A DNA stretch of 64,000 bases from Candidatus Flexifilum affinis (GTDB lineage Bacteria > Chloroflexota > Anaerolineae > Aggregatilineales > Phototrophicaceae). The stretch spans positions 56,849-120,848 of the forward strand of contig JADJPJ010000027.1 in NCBI GenBank assembly GCA_016713325.1, written 5' to 3'. Under the pieces are notes generated by a model. The model was not told the origin of the DNA and made no database searches. It saw only the letters and a program-made list of their open reading frames with translations. The position numbers were made by a program, and so were the translations under genes. This document shows positions 1 through 9,003 of this stretch, piece after piece. How positions within the stretch are numbered: the stretch's first letter is position 1; each line of letters starts with the position of its first letter.

Positions 1-276
1 ATTGAGACGAGCGGGCATGTGCCGGGACATCAATCGGTGCTGGTGCGGCTGCCCAAAACGGGGGCGATTTTATTGACGATTGACGCCGTACCCTTCGGCG
101 CGGGCTTTACCCGTGACGTGCAGGACGACGGCAGCGACCCGGACGCCGAAGCGATCCGCGCCAGTACGATCAAACTGCTTGATCTGGTCGAACGGGAGCA
201 TATCGGGCTGGTGATTTTCGGTCATGACATGGAGCTGTGGGAAACCCTCAAGAAAGCGCCAGAGTTTTACGAGTGA
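1..276 (+). CDS. MBL-fold hydrolase, AHL-lactonase-like (3' part only)
   Basis: The reading frame is open from base 1, so the gene begins outside the window and only the last 91 residues are visible. The fragment contains the SGHxPGHQS segment, an Asp in LLTIDAV and a GHD motif near the end. These match the metal-binding His and Asp positions in the C-terminal half of metallo-beta-lactamase-fold lactonases of the N-acyl-homoserine-lactonase type. By family such enzymes open lactone rings with a two-metal centre. Substrate cannot be told from the C-terminal half, and other MBL hydrolases share these motifs. The first visible GTG (base 19) is internal, because the conserved sequence continues upstream of it. 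Confidence 0.75.
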   Translation: METSGHVPGHQSVLVRLPKTGAILLTIDAVPFGAGFTRDVQDDGSDPDAEAIRASTIKLLDLVEREHIGLVIFGHDMELWETLKKAPEFYE

Positions 277-897
277 GGATGCAAGCCCCCTTTTCCCGTT
301 TCGGAGTACCACTTCCTTTGCAGCTAGGACCCCGAATGCATCCATTCACGCGGAGGAGGGCGACCCGTGAGATTCTGTTGAAAAAGTAAAAACACGGGAA
401 AAGAGGTAGGATCAAGCGACGGACAGAGAGAGCCAATAGGCATCGCATGGCGGTTCCGCCCGACGTTAGAAACGTCGGGCTACCACGAACTGCACAGGAA
501 ACCCTCTGAAGAGGGTTCCTCCAGCGAAATTCAAGGAATGAGCGCTTCCTAGGGCAACCGACTTCAGTCGGTTTCTCGCGTCTTTGGAGTGTAGCCGGAG
601 AATTCTATTCTCCGGCGGCGCATCGGCGACATCTCCGCGGTTTCAGGGAGCACTACCCCTTTTTCAACAGAATCCCGGCGGGTCTCCCACCGCAGAACGG
701 GAGAGGCACCGCCTCTCCCCTACGCCTGGGTGCGTCGATCGACCTCTGGAACGTGATGGTATCGCTAACTTGGTGCATATGGGGCGGCAAGAATGCCGTC
801 CCTACGCTCACCCGGATATTCCGCCACCTCCAGGCTCTCCGCAACCGGCTCCCCTCTCCGGACGGAGAGGGGCTGGGGGTGAGGTCTCTTTTCTTCC
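277..897. repeat. Intergenic array of perfect palindromes
   Basis: No credible gene is present in this stretch. It holds a string of short hairpins: 458-467/471-480 (10 bp, loop AGA), 496-507/510-520 (one bulged base), 556-563/566-573 (8 bp, loop TC), 594-603/607-616 (10 bp, loop TCT), 699-707/711-719 (9 bp, loop ACC), 781-789/794-802 (one G-T pair) and 851-860/863-872 (10 bp, loop GA). The sequences differ from one another while the short-loop perfect-stem design is kept. This resembles palindromic repeats moved by IS200/IS605-like REP-associated transposases, but no such transposase lies in the window. Long open frames across the region are shadows of GC-rich sequence. Confidence 0.7.
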
Positions 898-2560
898 TTA
901 CTCTGCCACACCCCACAGCCGGACGGTGCTGTCGCCGGCGGAGATCAGCAGCATTGCCGTCCGGCGTGAAGGCCAGATCCGAGGGCAGGCTCTCGTGGGC
1001 GCCGATCTCCCCGACCACCGTGCCCGTCCCCACATCGATCAGCACCACCGGGAACGCCTCATCGCCGGTCAGACCGCCGCTGAAGGGTACGCCGCCCGCC
1101 GCCGCCACCAGCGTGTCGTCGGGGTGGAAGGCCACCGCCGAAACCACCTCGGAAGCGGCCGCGTCGACCACCGGCAGGCTGACCAACTGCTGGGCTGTCG
1201 CCGCGACGATCCACAGGGTGACCATGCCGTCCGGCGTGCCCACCGCCAGCATCGAGCCGTCGCGGTTCAGCGCCATCGGCGCGCCCAGGAAGTGGGCCTG
1301 CACACCAGTGTCGAGGGTGGTGATCGGGGTCTGCGAGGCCACATCCCACACGCCGACGTGGATCGTCCCGTCCTGCGTGAAGTCGGCAGCCACGCGCGCG
1401 CCATCACCGCTGAAAGCCAGGTTGACCGCGCCGCCGGGCGTATTCAGCACGCCAAGCCGGGTCGCGCTGCCCACGTCTTCGAGCAGGACCGGCGCCGCCG
1501 TCGCCGCCGAGGCCGCGCTGATCGGCGTCTGTGCGATGGCCAGCAGCGGCAGGCTGGGATGGAAGCGGATGCTGCCGATGCCGAGCGCCTCGTTGGCGTT
1601 GGTCCGCGTCGCCTCGATGCGCCGGGTCGGCGCGCCGGCGGCGTCACGAAGCTGGATGTAGGGAAGCTGCGAGAAATCCTCCGGCAGCTCGAAGGTCGCC
1701 AGATTGCCCGGCGCGGCGGCCACCGGGTAGCCGCTCCAGCCCGTCATCACCTCGGTGCGCGGGACCAGATTGCCGTCGTTGAGGTTGTAGAGGATCAGGT
1801 TGTCGGACGAGCGCACGGCCAGCGTGCCGTCGGACGCCACGGCGAAGCGCGGCAGGCCAACCACCAACCGGGCCAGCTCGGTCACCTGCGCCGCGTTGCC
1901 CGGTCCCAGCGGGGTGAGCGACACCGGCAGCGATGCCGAGGTCACCGAGGTGCAGCCATACAACATGGCCTCACCGGGTTCGTTCGGGCACTGGTCGATG
2001 TTGTCCGGCGTGCTGTCGCCGTCCGCGTCGGTACAGCCGCCCAGTTCCGGGGTGCCCGCCACGTCGCGGCAGGAGTCGAAGATGTCCGGCACGGTGTCGC
2101 CATCGCCATCCTGCGGCGAAGCCCCGACCGGACAGCCGAAGTTGTCGCCGACGCCGGCATCGGCCGGGCAGCCGTCCATCACGTCTGGGATGTTGTCGCC
2201 GTCGCTGTCGGGCAGGCAGCCGTTCGCCGTCTCGGCGTACTCGGTGCGACAGGCGTCCTGCGCATCGGGAATGCCGTCGCGGTCGAGATCCGGCACCACG
2301 CCAGCCGGGCAGCCGAAGTTGTCGCTCAGGCCCGGCTCGCTCAGGCAGGTGTCCAGCGGATCGGGCACCTGGTCGCCGTCGAGATCCGGAAGCTGTTCCG
2401 GCGTGCAGCCGTACAACGCGGGGTCGCCGGGGGTCTGCCAGCAGTAGTCATCGCGGTCGACGACGCCGTCGCCGTCGCTGTCCGGCTCCTGTGCCGCCGC
2501 CGGCAGGATCGCCAGCGCCAGCAGGATCAGCAGGGTGATACACCAACGCATCCACTTCAC
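898..2560 (-). CDS. Secreted protein: six thrombospondin-type-3-like repeats plus beta-propeller
   Basis: The GTG start at 2560 is chosen because AAGGAG lies about 8 bases upstream and a hydrophobic signal peptide (residues about 5-23, ending AAA) follows at once. Next come six Asp-rich repeats of the form DxDGDxxPDxxDxC (about residues 25-190), the calcium-binding pattern of thrombospondin type 3 domains. About 330 residues of WD40/propeller-like blades follow (FHPxxxxLA, WDVASQTP, LAFTPDG). The last blade is broken near base 950-955: a one-base shift restores the ending LLISAGDSTVRLWGVAE and a TAA at 898. It is the last gene of a minus-strand run, 77 bases after an oxidoreductase. A surface role with calcium-stabilised repeats is inferred. 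Confidence 0.75.
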
Positions 2561-2637
2561 GTCAGCCGCTCCTTCTACTCGTCCAGAACGTTGTTTTGAA
2601 CCAGGGCACACGACCATCAGCGCGCCCCTGGCGTTCC

Positions 2638-3657
2638 TCACCCCAACCGCACCGGCGCGCTCTTCTCCGCCGATTCGTAGGCCGCCACGACGATCTCTAC
2701 CGCCCGCAGGCCATCTTCGCCAGTCACCGAGGGCGACCGCCCCTCGCGAACAGCCGCCACGAATTCGGCCAGCATGGCCGTGTTGGCGTCCGATCCCCAG
2801 TAGGCATAGCGGGGACGCCCCATGCGGTCGCTGGTGACAGTCATCCGCTGGCGGTAGGCGTCCATAGTCATCAGCCCGCCCGCCGCGACGATCTCCAGCG
2901 CCAGCCCGCCCCACGTCGGATAGGCCGCCGGCTTGCTCCAACTGCAATCGATGCTGGCGAACGTGCCGTCGTCGAAGGTCAGCATGACCAGTCCGCCCGT
3001 CTCCACCGAGACGCGGTCGCCATGGATCACGCGGTTGGTCGCCGCGTAGACCTCGACCACCTCTCGCCCCAGATGCCAGCGCAGCAGGGCGGCCAGATGC
3101 ACGACGTGGTCAGCCACCGCGCCGCCGCCGGCCAGTTCTTTGTCGACAAACCAGTCGCGTCCCAGGAAAGCCAGGTTTTCCTTCTGGTGCAGTTCCGGCA
3201 GCGATCCCTGATTGGTGGAGTTGATGCCGTAGATGGCGCCGAGCGTGCCGCCCTCGATCTGCCGCTTGACCTCCATCGCCGGGGCGCTGAAGCGCACCGG
3301 GAAGGCCGTCATCAGCAGCACACCGGCCTCGCGGCAAACCCGCACGATTTCCTGCGCATCCTCGACCGTGGTCGCCAGCGGCTTCTCGCACAGCACGTGC
3401 ACACCCGCTTCGGCGGCCAGCTTAACCAGCGGCAGGTGGCGGGCGTTTTCCGATGTGACCACCACCGCGTCGGGCCGGTCGGCCAGCAGCGCGGCGTGGT
3501 CCGGATACAGCCGAATGCCGAGCTGCTCGGCAAAGTGGCGGCCGCGTTCGCGATTCTCGTCGCTGGCGCCGATCAGTTCGACGCCGGGCATCTTCTTCAG
3601 CACCGCCGCGTAGCTTTCGGCATGCAAATGCGCAAAGCTCAGAATTCCGATTCGCAT
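2638..3657 (-). CDS. Gfo/Idh/MocA-family oxidoreductase
   Basis: This 339-residue protein has the usual two-part layout: an N-terminal Rossmann domain (about 1-120) and a C-terminal alpha/beta dimerisation and substrate domain. The family EKP motif is at residues 91-93 (CEKPLAT) and supplies the lysine that contacts substrate and cofactor. The first nucleotide-binding turn is degenerate: it reads GILSFAHLHAE instead of GxGxxG, so NAD(P) binding may be atypical. Family members oxidise or reduce sugars, inositols and related polyols; the substrate is unknown here. It starts at ATG 3657 behind a GGGGGA ribosome site and sits only 10 bases after a second member of the same family, so the two are probably co-translated. 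Confidence 0.88.
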   Translation of the reverse strand: MRIGILSFAHLHAESYAAVLKKMPGVELIGASDENRERGRHFAEQLGIRLYPDHAALLADRPDAVVVTSENARHLPLVKLAAEAGVHVLCEKPLATTVEDAQEIVRVCREAGVLLMTAFPVRFSAPAMEVKRQIEGGTLGAIYGINSTNQGSLPELHQKENLAFLGRDWFVDKELAGGGAVADHVVHLAALLRWHLGREVVEVYAATNRVIHGDRVSVETGGLVMLTFDDGTFASIDCSWSKPAAYPTWGGLALEIVAAGGLMTMDAYRQRMTVTSDRMGRPRYAYWGSDANTAMLAEFVAAVREGRSPSVTGEDGLRAVEIVVAAYESAEKSAPVRLG

Positions 3658-3667
3658 GACATTCCCC

Positions 3668-4672
3668 CTACTGGATCGACTCGATGCGCACTTCCTGCCC
3701 CGTTTCCGCCGATTGGATCGCCGCCTGGGCGATCCGCAGTGCCGCCAACCCGTCGCGCGCCGTCACGCGCGGGGTCGCGCCGTTGACCAGCACCTCGTAG
3801 AAGTGCTTGATCTCCGTTGTATACGGCGTCTCGTGGACCGCGCTGCGCGGCAGGCCCACATCCGGCACATCGCCCGACGCCGTGCGCTTGGGGTAGAAGT
3901 CGATCGGCCCCGAACTTCCGGCCGGGTGCTCGATCAGCCCTGTCGAGCCGGCGATCTCCAGCGCGGTACGAAACATCGGCGGCGGGTAGGCCCAGGCGCC
4001 CTCGACATTGGACAGAGCGCCGTTCGCGTGCTTGAGGATGGCCAGGGCGTAGTCCTCCGGCGCATCGGGTGTGCGCGCCCGCACCCCGCGCGCATACACG
4101 CTTACCACCTCGCCGGCCAACCAGCGAGCGTAGTCGAAATCGTGGATCATCAGGTCGAGCATCATGCCGCCCGATCGGGCCGGGTCGATAAACCAGTTGG
4201 CTTCCGGGGCAGGCTTCGGCTGAAAGCTGGCGCGCGTCAGCCGCACCACCGCCACCTGCCCGATCTCGCCGGCGTCGACGATGGTCTTGGCGGCGGCGTA
4301 TTCCGGGAAGAAGCGCACCACGTGGGCGATCAGCAGCGGGACGCCCGCCTTCTCGCAGGCTTCAACGGCCTCCACCCCCTGGGCGTAGAGTCGCGCCAGC
4401 GGCTTTTCGCATACAACCGCCTTGCCCGCCGCCGCGCAGGCCATGATCATCGGGTGGTGCAGGTCGGTCGGCGTGCAGATATCGACCACGTCGACGTCGG
4501 CAATCAGCGCCTGCAGCGAATCGTAAACCTGCGCCCCCGTCTGCTGGGCCAGCGCCTGTGCCCGCGGCGGGTCCATCGAGAAGAAACCGGCCAGTGTCGC
4601 GGGCGTTTGCAGCCATCCGGCGGCATGGATGGTGCCCATCCCGCCTGTTCCAACGATCCCTACTCGCAGCAT
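3668..4672 (-). CDS. Gfo/Idh/MocA-family oxidoreductase
   Basis: This 334-residue NAD(P)-dependent oxidoreductase has a canonical GIVGTGGMG nucleotide-binding loop at residues 5-13 and EKP at 89-91. Its C-terminal half carries the GGxxxDLMIHDFDY segment typical of the family. The start is ATG 4672 behind GGAAAGGA; a longer frame upstream has no support. It is only about 30 percent alike by eye to the neighbour at 2638-3657, so the pair are old paralogues and not a recent duplication. Together with the upstream MFS transporter at 4849-6126 they suggest uptake and oxidation of a sugar or polyol. No sugar kinase or isomerase is present to identify the substrate. Confidence 0.9.
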   Translation of the reverse strand: MLRVGIVGTGGMGTIHAAGWLQTPATLAGFFSMDPPRAQALAQQTGAQVYDSLQALIADVDVVDICTPTDLHHPMIMACAAAGKAVVCEKPLARLYAQGVEAVEACEKAGVPLLIAHVVRFFPEYAAAKTIVDAGEIGQVAVVRLTRASFQPKPAPEANWFIDPARSGGMMLDLMIHDFDYARWLAGEVVSVYARGVRARTPDAPEDYALAILKHANGALSNVEGAWAYPPPMFRTALEIAGSTGLIEHPAGSSGPIDFYPKRTASGDVPDVGLPRSAVHETPYTTEIKHFYEVLVNGATPRVTARDGLAALRIAQAAIQSAETGQEVRIESIQ

Positions 4673-4848
4673 CGATCGGTCCTTTCCAGCGTGTAAGTTC
4701 CTGTGAATTTTACTGTCTTGCGGTCGCGCCCACCGCTCAGGCCCGAACCGGCAGGAGAATGGTGAAGCTACTCCAGGAGGAGCCATAGCGGCGCTCGTCA
4801 GCGTCGAGAGCGCTGGTGTCCGCGCCGTTCGGACGCATCGTCCAACGC

Positions 4849-6126
4849 TTAGATTTGCGTGCGCTGCTCCTGTTGGGCCGGTTCCAGACGAAGGTCGGCC
4901 GCCGGTTCTCGCACGCCGCGCAGCCGCCGCAGCACGTCGTAATCGGCGGAGCGCGACAGCCACCAGAAGCCGATCGCTCCCAACGCCGCCCCGGCCGCGC
5001 CGCCGTACCAGATGGCCTGGGGCGCGATGGCATCGGCCAGCACACCGCCGACGGCCGGTCCGATACCTGCCCCAACGCTGTAGGTCAGCGTGTACAACCC
5101 GATGTAGCGGGCGCGTTTGTCGGCCGACGCCAGCCCTGCGGTGACGGCCGTGCCGGTCGGCGCGAGCAGCAGTTCGCCCACCGTCAGGACGACCATACTG
5201 ATCATAAACGCAGGCAGCGTAACCGCCAAACCGAACATGACCAGCGCGACCGCATAAATGCAGGAGGCGATCATCATCACCGGCAGCGGCGAGAAGCGCT
5301 GCGTCAGGCGGGTGACGCCAAACTGGAATACCACCACCATGCCGGCGTTGATCGTCAGCAGCCAGCCAAACTGGCTTTCCGGGATGGCGTAGTAGGTCTT
5401 GGTGTAAACGCCGAGCAGGCTGAAGACCATGGCGATGGCGATCTCGACCAGCGACAGCGCGACGATGAAGCGCACGAAGGGCCGATCGCGCAAAATCTCG
5501 CCGTAGCCCAGAGAGAACCAGCCGCCGGCCCCCTGTCCACGCGACGAACGTGGCAGGCTCTCCTTCAGGAACAGCAGCACCGGGATGACCAGCAGCAGGT
5601 TCGCTGCGGCAATGCCGTAGTAGGCAAACAGGCTCGACTGCGCGATGAACTGACCGCCGATGGCCGGCCCCAGCGCGATCGACACGTTGGTCATCATGCG
5701 CATCAGGGCGTAGGCGCTGCTGCGGTGTTCCTCGTCGACGATGTCCGCGACGATGGCATTGCCGCCGACCATGAACAGCGGCTGCGTCATCCCGTAGAGG
5801 GCGATCAGCACTGCCCACGCGGCCAGCGACGTCGCCGTGCTCATCAGCAGCATCAGCACGGCGAAGACGATCAGCGCCCCGATCATCGGCGGCTTGCGGC
5901 CGAAGCGGTCGAAGACCACGCTCATGCCAGAGACGCCGATGATGGTCGCCACCGCCTGAATCGGCAGCAGCGCCGTCACCTGCGACAGTGCGGCACCGGT
6001 CTGGTCGCGAATGAACAGGGTGATGAAAGGCCAGATGAGCGAAGAAGCCAGCCGGTTGACCGTCGTGCACACCAACAGGATCCAGAACTGGCGCGGATAG
6101 CGATATTTCTGAGAAACGCTTGCCAA
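4849..6126 (-). CDS. MFS transporter (DHA1-like, 12 TM)
   Basis: The protein has 425 residues with about twelve hydrophobic segments. The loop after the second segment reads FDRFGRKPP, the major-facilitator motif A. A central cytoplasmic loop around residues 195-210 separates the two six-helix halves. TTG 6126 is the likely start, because AAAGGG lies five bases before it and no ATG gives a complete first helix. The motifs fit drug/H+ antiporter-type or sugar-export carriers, and the substrate is not determinable. It heads a minus-strand run with two Gfo/Idh/MocA oxidoreductases, 176 bases from the nearer, so it may import or export the compound they act on. Confidence 0.88.
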   Translation of the reverse strand: MASVSQKYRYPRQFWILLVCTTVNRLASSLIWPFITLFIRDQTGAALSQVTALLPIQAVATIIGVSGMSVVFDRFGRKPPMIGALIVFAVLMLLMSTATSLAAWAVLIALYGMTQPLFMVGGNAIVADIVDEEHRSSAYALMRMMTNVSIALGPAIGGQFIAQSSLFAYYGIAAANLLLVIPVLLFLKESLPRSSRGQGAGGWFSLGYGEILRDRPFVRFIVALSLVEIAIAMVFSLLGVYTKTYYAIPESQFGWLLTINAGMVVVFQFGVTRLTQRFSPLPVMMIASCIYAVALVMFGLAVTLPAFMISMVVLTVGELLLAPTGTAVTAGLASADKRARYIGLYTLTYSVGAGIGPAVGGVLADAIAPQAIWYGGAAGAALGAIGFWWLSRSADYDVLRRLRGVREPAADLRLEPAQQEQRTQI

Positions 6127-6245
6127 GATAACCCTTTACAGAAAAACAGCTGTTTGCAGGTGGCCGCGGCAATTCGGCCTTTTCCGTTTTGTGGCGACAG
6201 CATTCGTGCTATCCCATATGCACCAAGTTAAGGGTTGCGGAGCCG

Positions 6246-6367
6246 CCGAGGGCTAAAGCGCCTCGGCTAGTCACCGACAAGCCCACTGAAGGGGCTTCCT
6301 GGACGCCTGCGTCCTTGGTCCCTTTAGTGGACCTGTCTTTCGGGTAGCCGGGTGTTTTACTCCGGCG
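6246..6367. repeat. Second intergenic palindrome array
   Basis: Between the MFS gene and the MaoC-like gene lies a cluster of inverted repeats: GCCGAGG/CCTCGGC (6246-6252/6262-6268), AAGCCCACT/AGGGGCTT (6280-6288/6291-6298), GGTCC/GGACC (6318-6322/6330-6334) and GCCGGG/CTCCGGC (6348-6367). The last hairpin is preceded by GGTAGCC, as the 594-616 hairpin is preceded by GTAGCC, so both arrays share an end module. The rest of 6127-6499 shows no gene. Confidence 0.65.
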
Positions 6368-6499
6368 GACCCGCGACAACGATGTTCTAGGCGTCGATCA
6401 GCGCCTTGGGCCTATGCACAGCATTCTGCTACCTACGTCCTGTCCATGCCTGCTGCCCGACGCGACAGACGGCAAAGACGAGTAAGGTCGCGTGAAAGT

Positions 6500-6961
6500 T
6501 CAGCCGGATGCCGCCGGCCGTTTCCTGAACAGGGCCGAACGCGTCACTTCCACGACCACATTGCCGCGCTGGTTGCGCCCCGTGTGGGTCATGGTCACGA
6601 TGCCGGTTTCGGGCCGGGATTTGCTCTCGCGCTTCGCGACCACGACCGTTTCCGCGTAGATCGTATCGCCATGGAAAACCGGGTGGGGATGCCTGACATT
6701 CTCGTAGCCCATATTGGCAACAATCGTGCCCTCGGTGGTGTCGGCCACGCTGATGCCGACGACGAGGCTCATCGTCAGCAGTCCGTTGACCAACCGCTGG
6801 CCATATTCGGTGCGCGAGGCAAAATCTTCGTTAATGTGCAGCGGCTGCTGGTTCATGGTCATGGCGCAGAAGAGGATGTGCTCGGCTTCCGTGATCGTTT
6901 TGCCAAGCGTATGCCGGATCACCTGACCGGGTTCGAGCTCTTCGTAGTATTTTCCCGCCAT
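6500..6961 (-). CDS. MaoC-like (R)-specific enoyl-CoA hydratase family protein
   Basis: This 153-residue single hot-dog protein is of the MaoC dehydratase type. The active-site region reads MTMNQQPLHIN, corresponding to the family pattern with Asp/Asn and His around PLH, followed by LVNGLLTMSLVVGISV and the PVFHGDTIYAE strand. Proteins of this size usually act as dimers hydrating enoyl-CoA thioesters or dehydrating hydroxyacyl-CoA. The start is ATG 6961 with AGGA about 9 bases upstream. A TTG at 6985 would add eight residues but has no ribosome site. The gene stands alone between two non-coding stretches, so the pathway (acyl-CoA degradation, methylmalyl-CoA-type chemistry or polyhydroxyalkanoate) is not resolved. 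Confidence 0.88.
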   Translation of the reverse strand: MAGKYYEELEPGQVIRHTLGKTITEAEHILFCAMTMNQQPLHINEDFASRTEYGQRLVNGLLTMSLVVGISVADTTEGTIVANMGYENVRHPHPVFHGDTIYAETVVVAKRESKSRPETGIVTMTHTGRNQRGNVVVEVTRSALFRKRPAASG

Positions 6962-7069
6962 GCTGCGCTTTCCTGAACGTGCCAAATTCTGGAGAGCGTT
7001 ACATTAGCGCAGAACTGGACTGCGGGAAAGATCGGAATAGGACCAGGGGATGGCCACGAGGAATGAATC

Positions 7070-7107
7070 AAGACGCCCGACATGAGGGGGGGCATGTCGG
7101 GCGTCTT
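7070..7107. terminator. 15-bp perfect hairpin, likely bidirectional terminator
   Basis: The arms 7070-7084 (AAGACGCCCGACATG) and 7093-7107 pair perfectly around an 8-base loop rich in G. On the plus strand it is followed by TTTAC, a weak T tract. It lies about 210 bases beyond the 3' end of the MocR gene. The rest of 6962-7317 shows no gene and no other clear signal. Confidence 0.55.
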
Positions 7108-7317
7108 TACGGGAAGGGCTACTTTGTTGTTTCGCTAAATCCCTGACCTCTGAACCTGGCACTACCAATACACCACGTACCCATTGGAAATACCGTTACA
7201 CTGCCAGGCTCAACTGGTACTGTACTCAGTATCTCGGTTCAGGCTGAACACGGAATGAACTCGTGATGAGTACGACATAAGAACACACGTGCCGGTTTTC
7301 GCCTTAAGCAGCGGCGA

Positions 7318-8823
7318 CTACAGCAGCGGTGTTTTCTCCAGCTCGGAATAGTCGCGCGTCAGCTCGCGCCAGGCATGCCCCAGGCGGCGGAAACCGTCTT
7401 CGATGTCGTCGGGCCGCTGCACGCCGAAGTTGATGCGCAGGTGATGTGTGCCGCCGCCATTGGGATAGAAGACCGAGCCGATGGCATAGGCCACCCCGGC
7501 CTGAATGGCGGCGATGTACAGCTCGGCGGAGGTGGGTCCGCTGTGCGGCAGTTCCACCCACAGATAGTACCCGCCCTGGGGCACATTCCAGCGCGCGCCG
7601 GGCGGCAGACAGCGGGCGGCGGCATCCAGCGCGGCATCGCGCCGGCGGCGCAGCTCGCGATTGTTCCGCTCCAACTGCTGGGCCAGCACACCCCGTTCGA
7701 GCAAGAGGTGGATCGCCCGCTGGTTGAGGCCGGGCGTCGAGATGTCGGCGGCCTGCTTCACGCGCACCAATCGCTCATGATGGTGCGCATTGGCGATCAC
7801 ATAGCCGATACGCATGCCGGGCAGCAGATTCTTGGTGAAGCCGCTCGCGTGAATTACGACCCCGGAGTCGTCCAGCGCTTTAAGCGGCGGGAGCGCCTCG
7901 CCCTCGAAGCGGAACTCGTGGTATACGCCGTCTTCCAGGATCGGCACGCCGTACTCCGCCGCCATGTTCAGGAGCTGGCGACGGCGGTGCAGTGACATCA
8001 CCCCGCCCGTCGGGTTCTGGAAGGTCGGCATGATGTAGATCAGCCGCGGGCGGTTCTCCAGCATCAAGTTTTCCAGGTAGTCCAGGCGAATCCCGTCGTC
8101 GTCCATCGGGATGCCCTGAAGGTTCAGCCGGCGCGTGCGCGCGATGTCGATCAGCCCCAGGTAGGTCGGGCTTTCCGCGACCATCAGATCACCCTCACAG
8201 CACACCGCCTGCACCACCAGGTCGATCGCCTGCTGCGTGCCGCCGGTGATCAACACCTGGTCGGCGCTGCACCGGATGCCAAGCGCGCTCACATAGTCCC
8301 GCACCGAGGCGCGCAGGGGACCATAGCCTTCGGCAACCTCGTAGTTGAGCGCCCGGCCGGAATCGCGATCGAGGATGGTGTTGATGGCGTCGCGCAGATG
8401 CTGAACCGGGAAGAACTCCACCGGCGGCGCGCCGGTGCTGAAGTTGATCACCCCCGGCTTGCGGGCCAGGCGCATCATCTCGCGGATCGAGCGGTCCGGC
8501 GTCACCGGCAGATCGGTCACATGATGAGTCGGCCGTCCAGCATGATTCCCGTTCTCGGGAACAGGGGCGCGTTCGCCGGCGACAAACGTCCCCCGGCCGG
8601 CGTGCGCGCTTAGATAGCCTTCGGCGCGCAGTTCGGCGTAGGCATTGACGACGCTGATCCGGCTGATATCCAGTTGCTGGGCCAGATCGCGGCTCGCGGG
8701 CAGGCGGGTGCCCGCCGGCATCGCGCCGCTGTCGACCTGCGCGCGGATAAAACGGATCAGTTGGCGATAGATGGGCTCCTCGCTGTCGCGATCCAGGACG
8801 ATGTTGAATTCGCCGGGCAGCAT
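7318..8823 (-). CDS. MocR/GntR-family regulator with aminotransferase-like domain
   Basis: The 501-residue protein has a GntR winged helix at about residues 15-82 (LPASRDLAQQL, SVVNAYAELRAEGYL). It is fused to a fold-type I aminotransferase domain at about 110-490. The PLP lysine is K331 in ASGFTKNLLPG, and NPTGG is at 270-274. MocR proteins are transcription factors that sense amines or amino acids through PLP; examples are GabR, PdxR and TauR. ATG 8823 is preferred, since GGAG lies about 8 bases upstream; earlier in-frame starts would run through the promoter. The divergent region carries helical-phase direct repeats suited to MocR binding (separate entry). The regulated gene is unknown; autoregulation is the simplest case. 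Confidence 0.9.
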   Translation of the reverse strand: MLPGEFNIVLDRDSEEPIYRQLIRFIRAQVDSGAMPAGTRLPASRDLAQQLDISRISVVNAYAELRAEGYLSAHAGRGTFVAGERAPVPENGNHAGRPTHHVTDLPVTPDRSIREMMRLARKPGVINFSTGAPPVEFFPVQHLRDAINTILDRDSGRALNYEVAEGYGPLRASVRDYVSALGIRCSADQVLITGGTQQAIDLVVQAVCCEGDLMVAESPTYLGLIDIARTRRLNLQGIPMDDDGIRLDYLENLMLENRPRLIYIMPTFQNPTGGVMSLHRRRQLLNMAAEYGVPILEDGVYHEFRFEGEALPPLKALDDSGVVIHASGFTKNLLPGMRIGYVIANAHHHERLVRVKQAADISTPGLNQRAIHLLLERGVLAQQLERNNRELRRRRDAALDAAARCLPPGARWNVPQGGYYLWVELPHSGPTSAELYIAAIQAGVAYAIGSVFYPNGGGTHHLRINFGVQRPDDIEDGFRRLGHAWRELTRDYSELEKTPLL

Positions 8824-8860
8824 GTTCGGTCTCCGGGGTCTCACAAAAACCATTACAACC

Positions 8861-8883
8861 ATTATATGACCAATTAGGACCAA
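8861..8883 (-). promoter_or_regulatory. MocR promoter with direct-repeat operator
   Basis: On the minus strand a perfect TATAAT (8866-8861) lies about 40 bases before ATG 8823. Just upstream are two direct TTGGTC repeats (8883-8878 and 8873-8868) spaced exactly 10 bp apart, so both face the same side of the helix. A further pair TAATGGTTG/TAATGGTTT overlaps and follows the -10. No good -35 is seen, which fits an activated or repressed promoter. Another TTGGTC (8947-8952, plus strand) precedes the divergent HEAT gene. Confidence 0.55.
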
Positions 8884-9003
8884 CTGGCAGAGCCTTTTCG
8901 GACGCGTCTGTGGCCGCGGGGGATCATGCTTTCGCCATCAGGCGAGTTGGTCTATAGTTAGGACAGTTTTCATCCACGCATAGGCAAGGCGGGTGAGCGA
9001 AGC

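Noticed and set aside
451..872. CRISPR array
   Set aside because: The repeats differ from one another in sequence and spacing; there are no constant direct repeats and no cas genes.
584..2599. 671-codon plus-strand open frame opposite the Ca-repeat/propeller gene
   Set aside because: It is a GC-driven shadow: low-complexity Arg/His/Gly-rich translation, while the minus strand has a signal peptide and clear domains.
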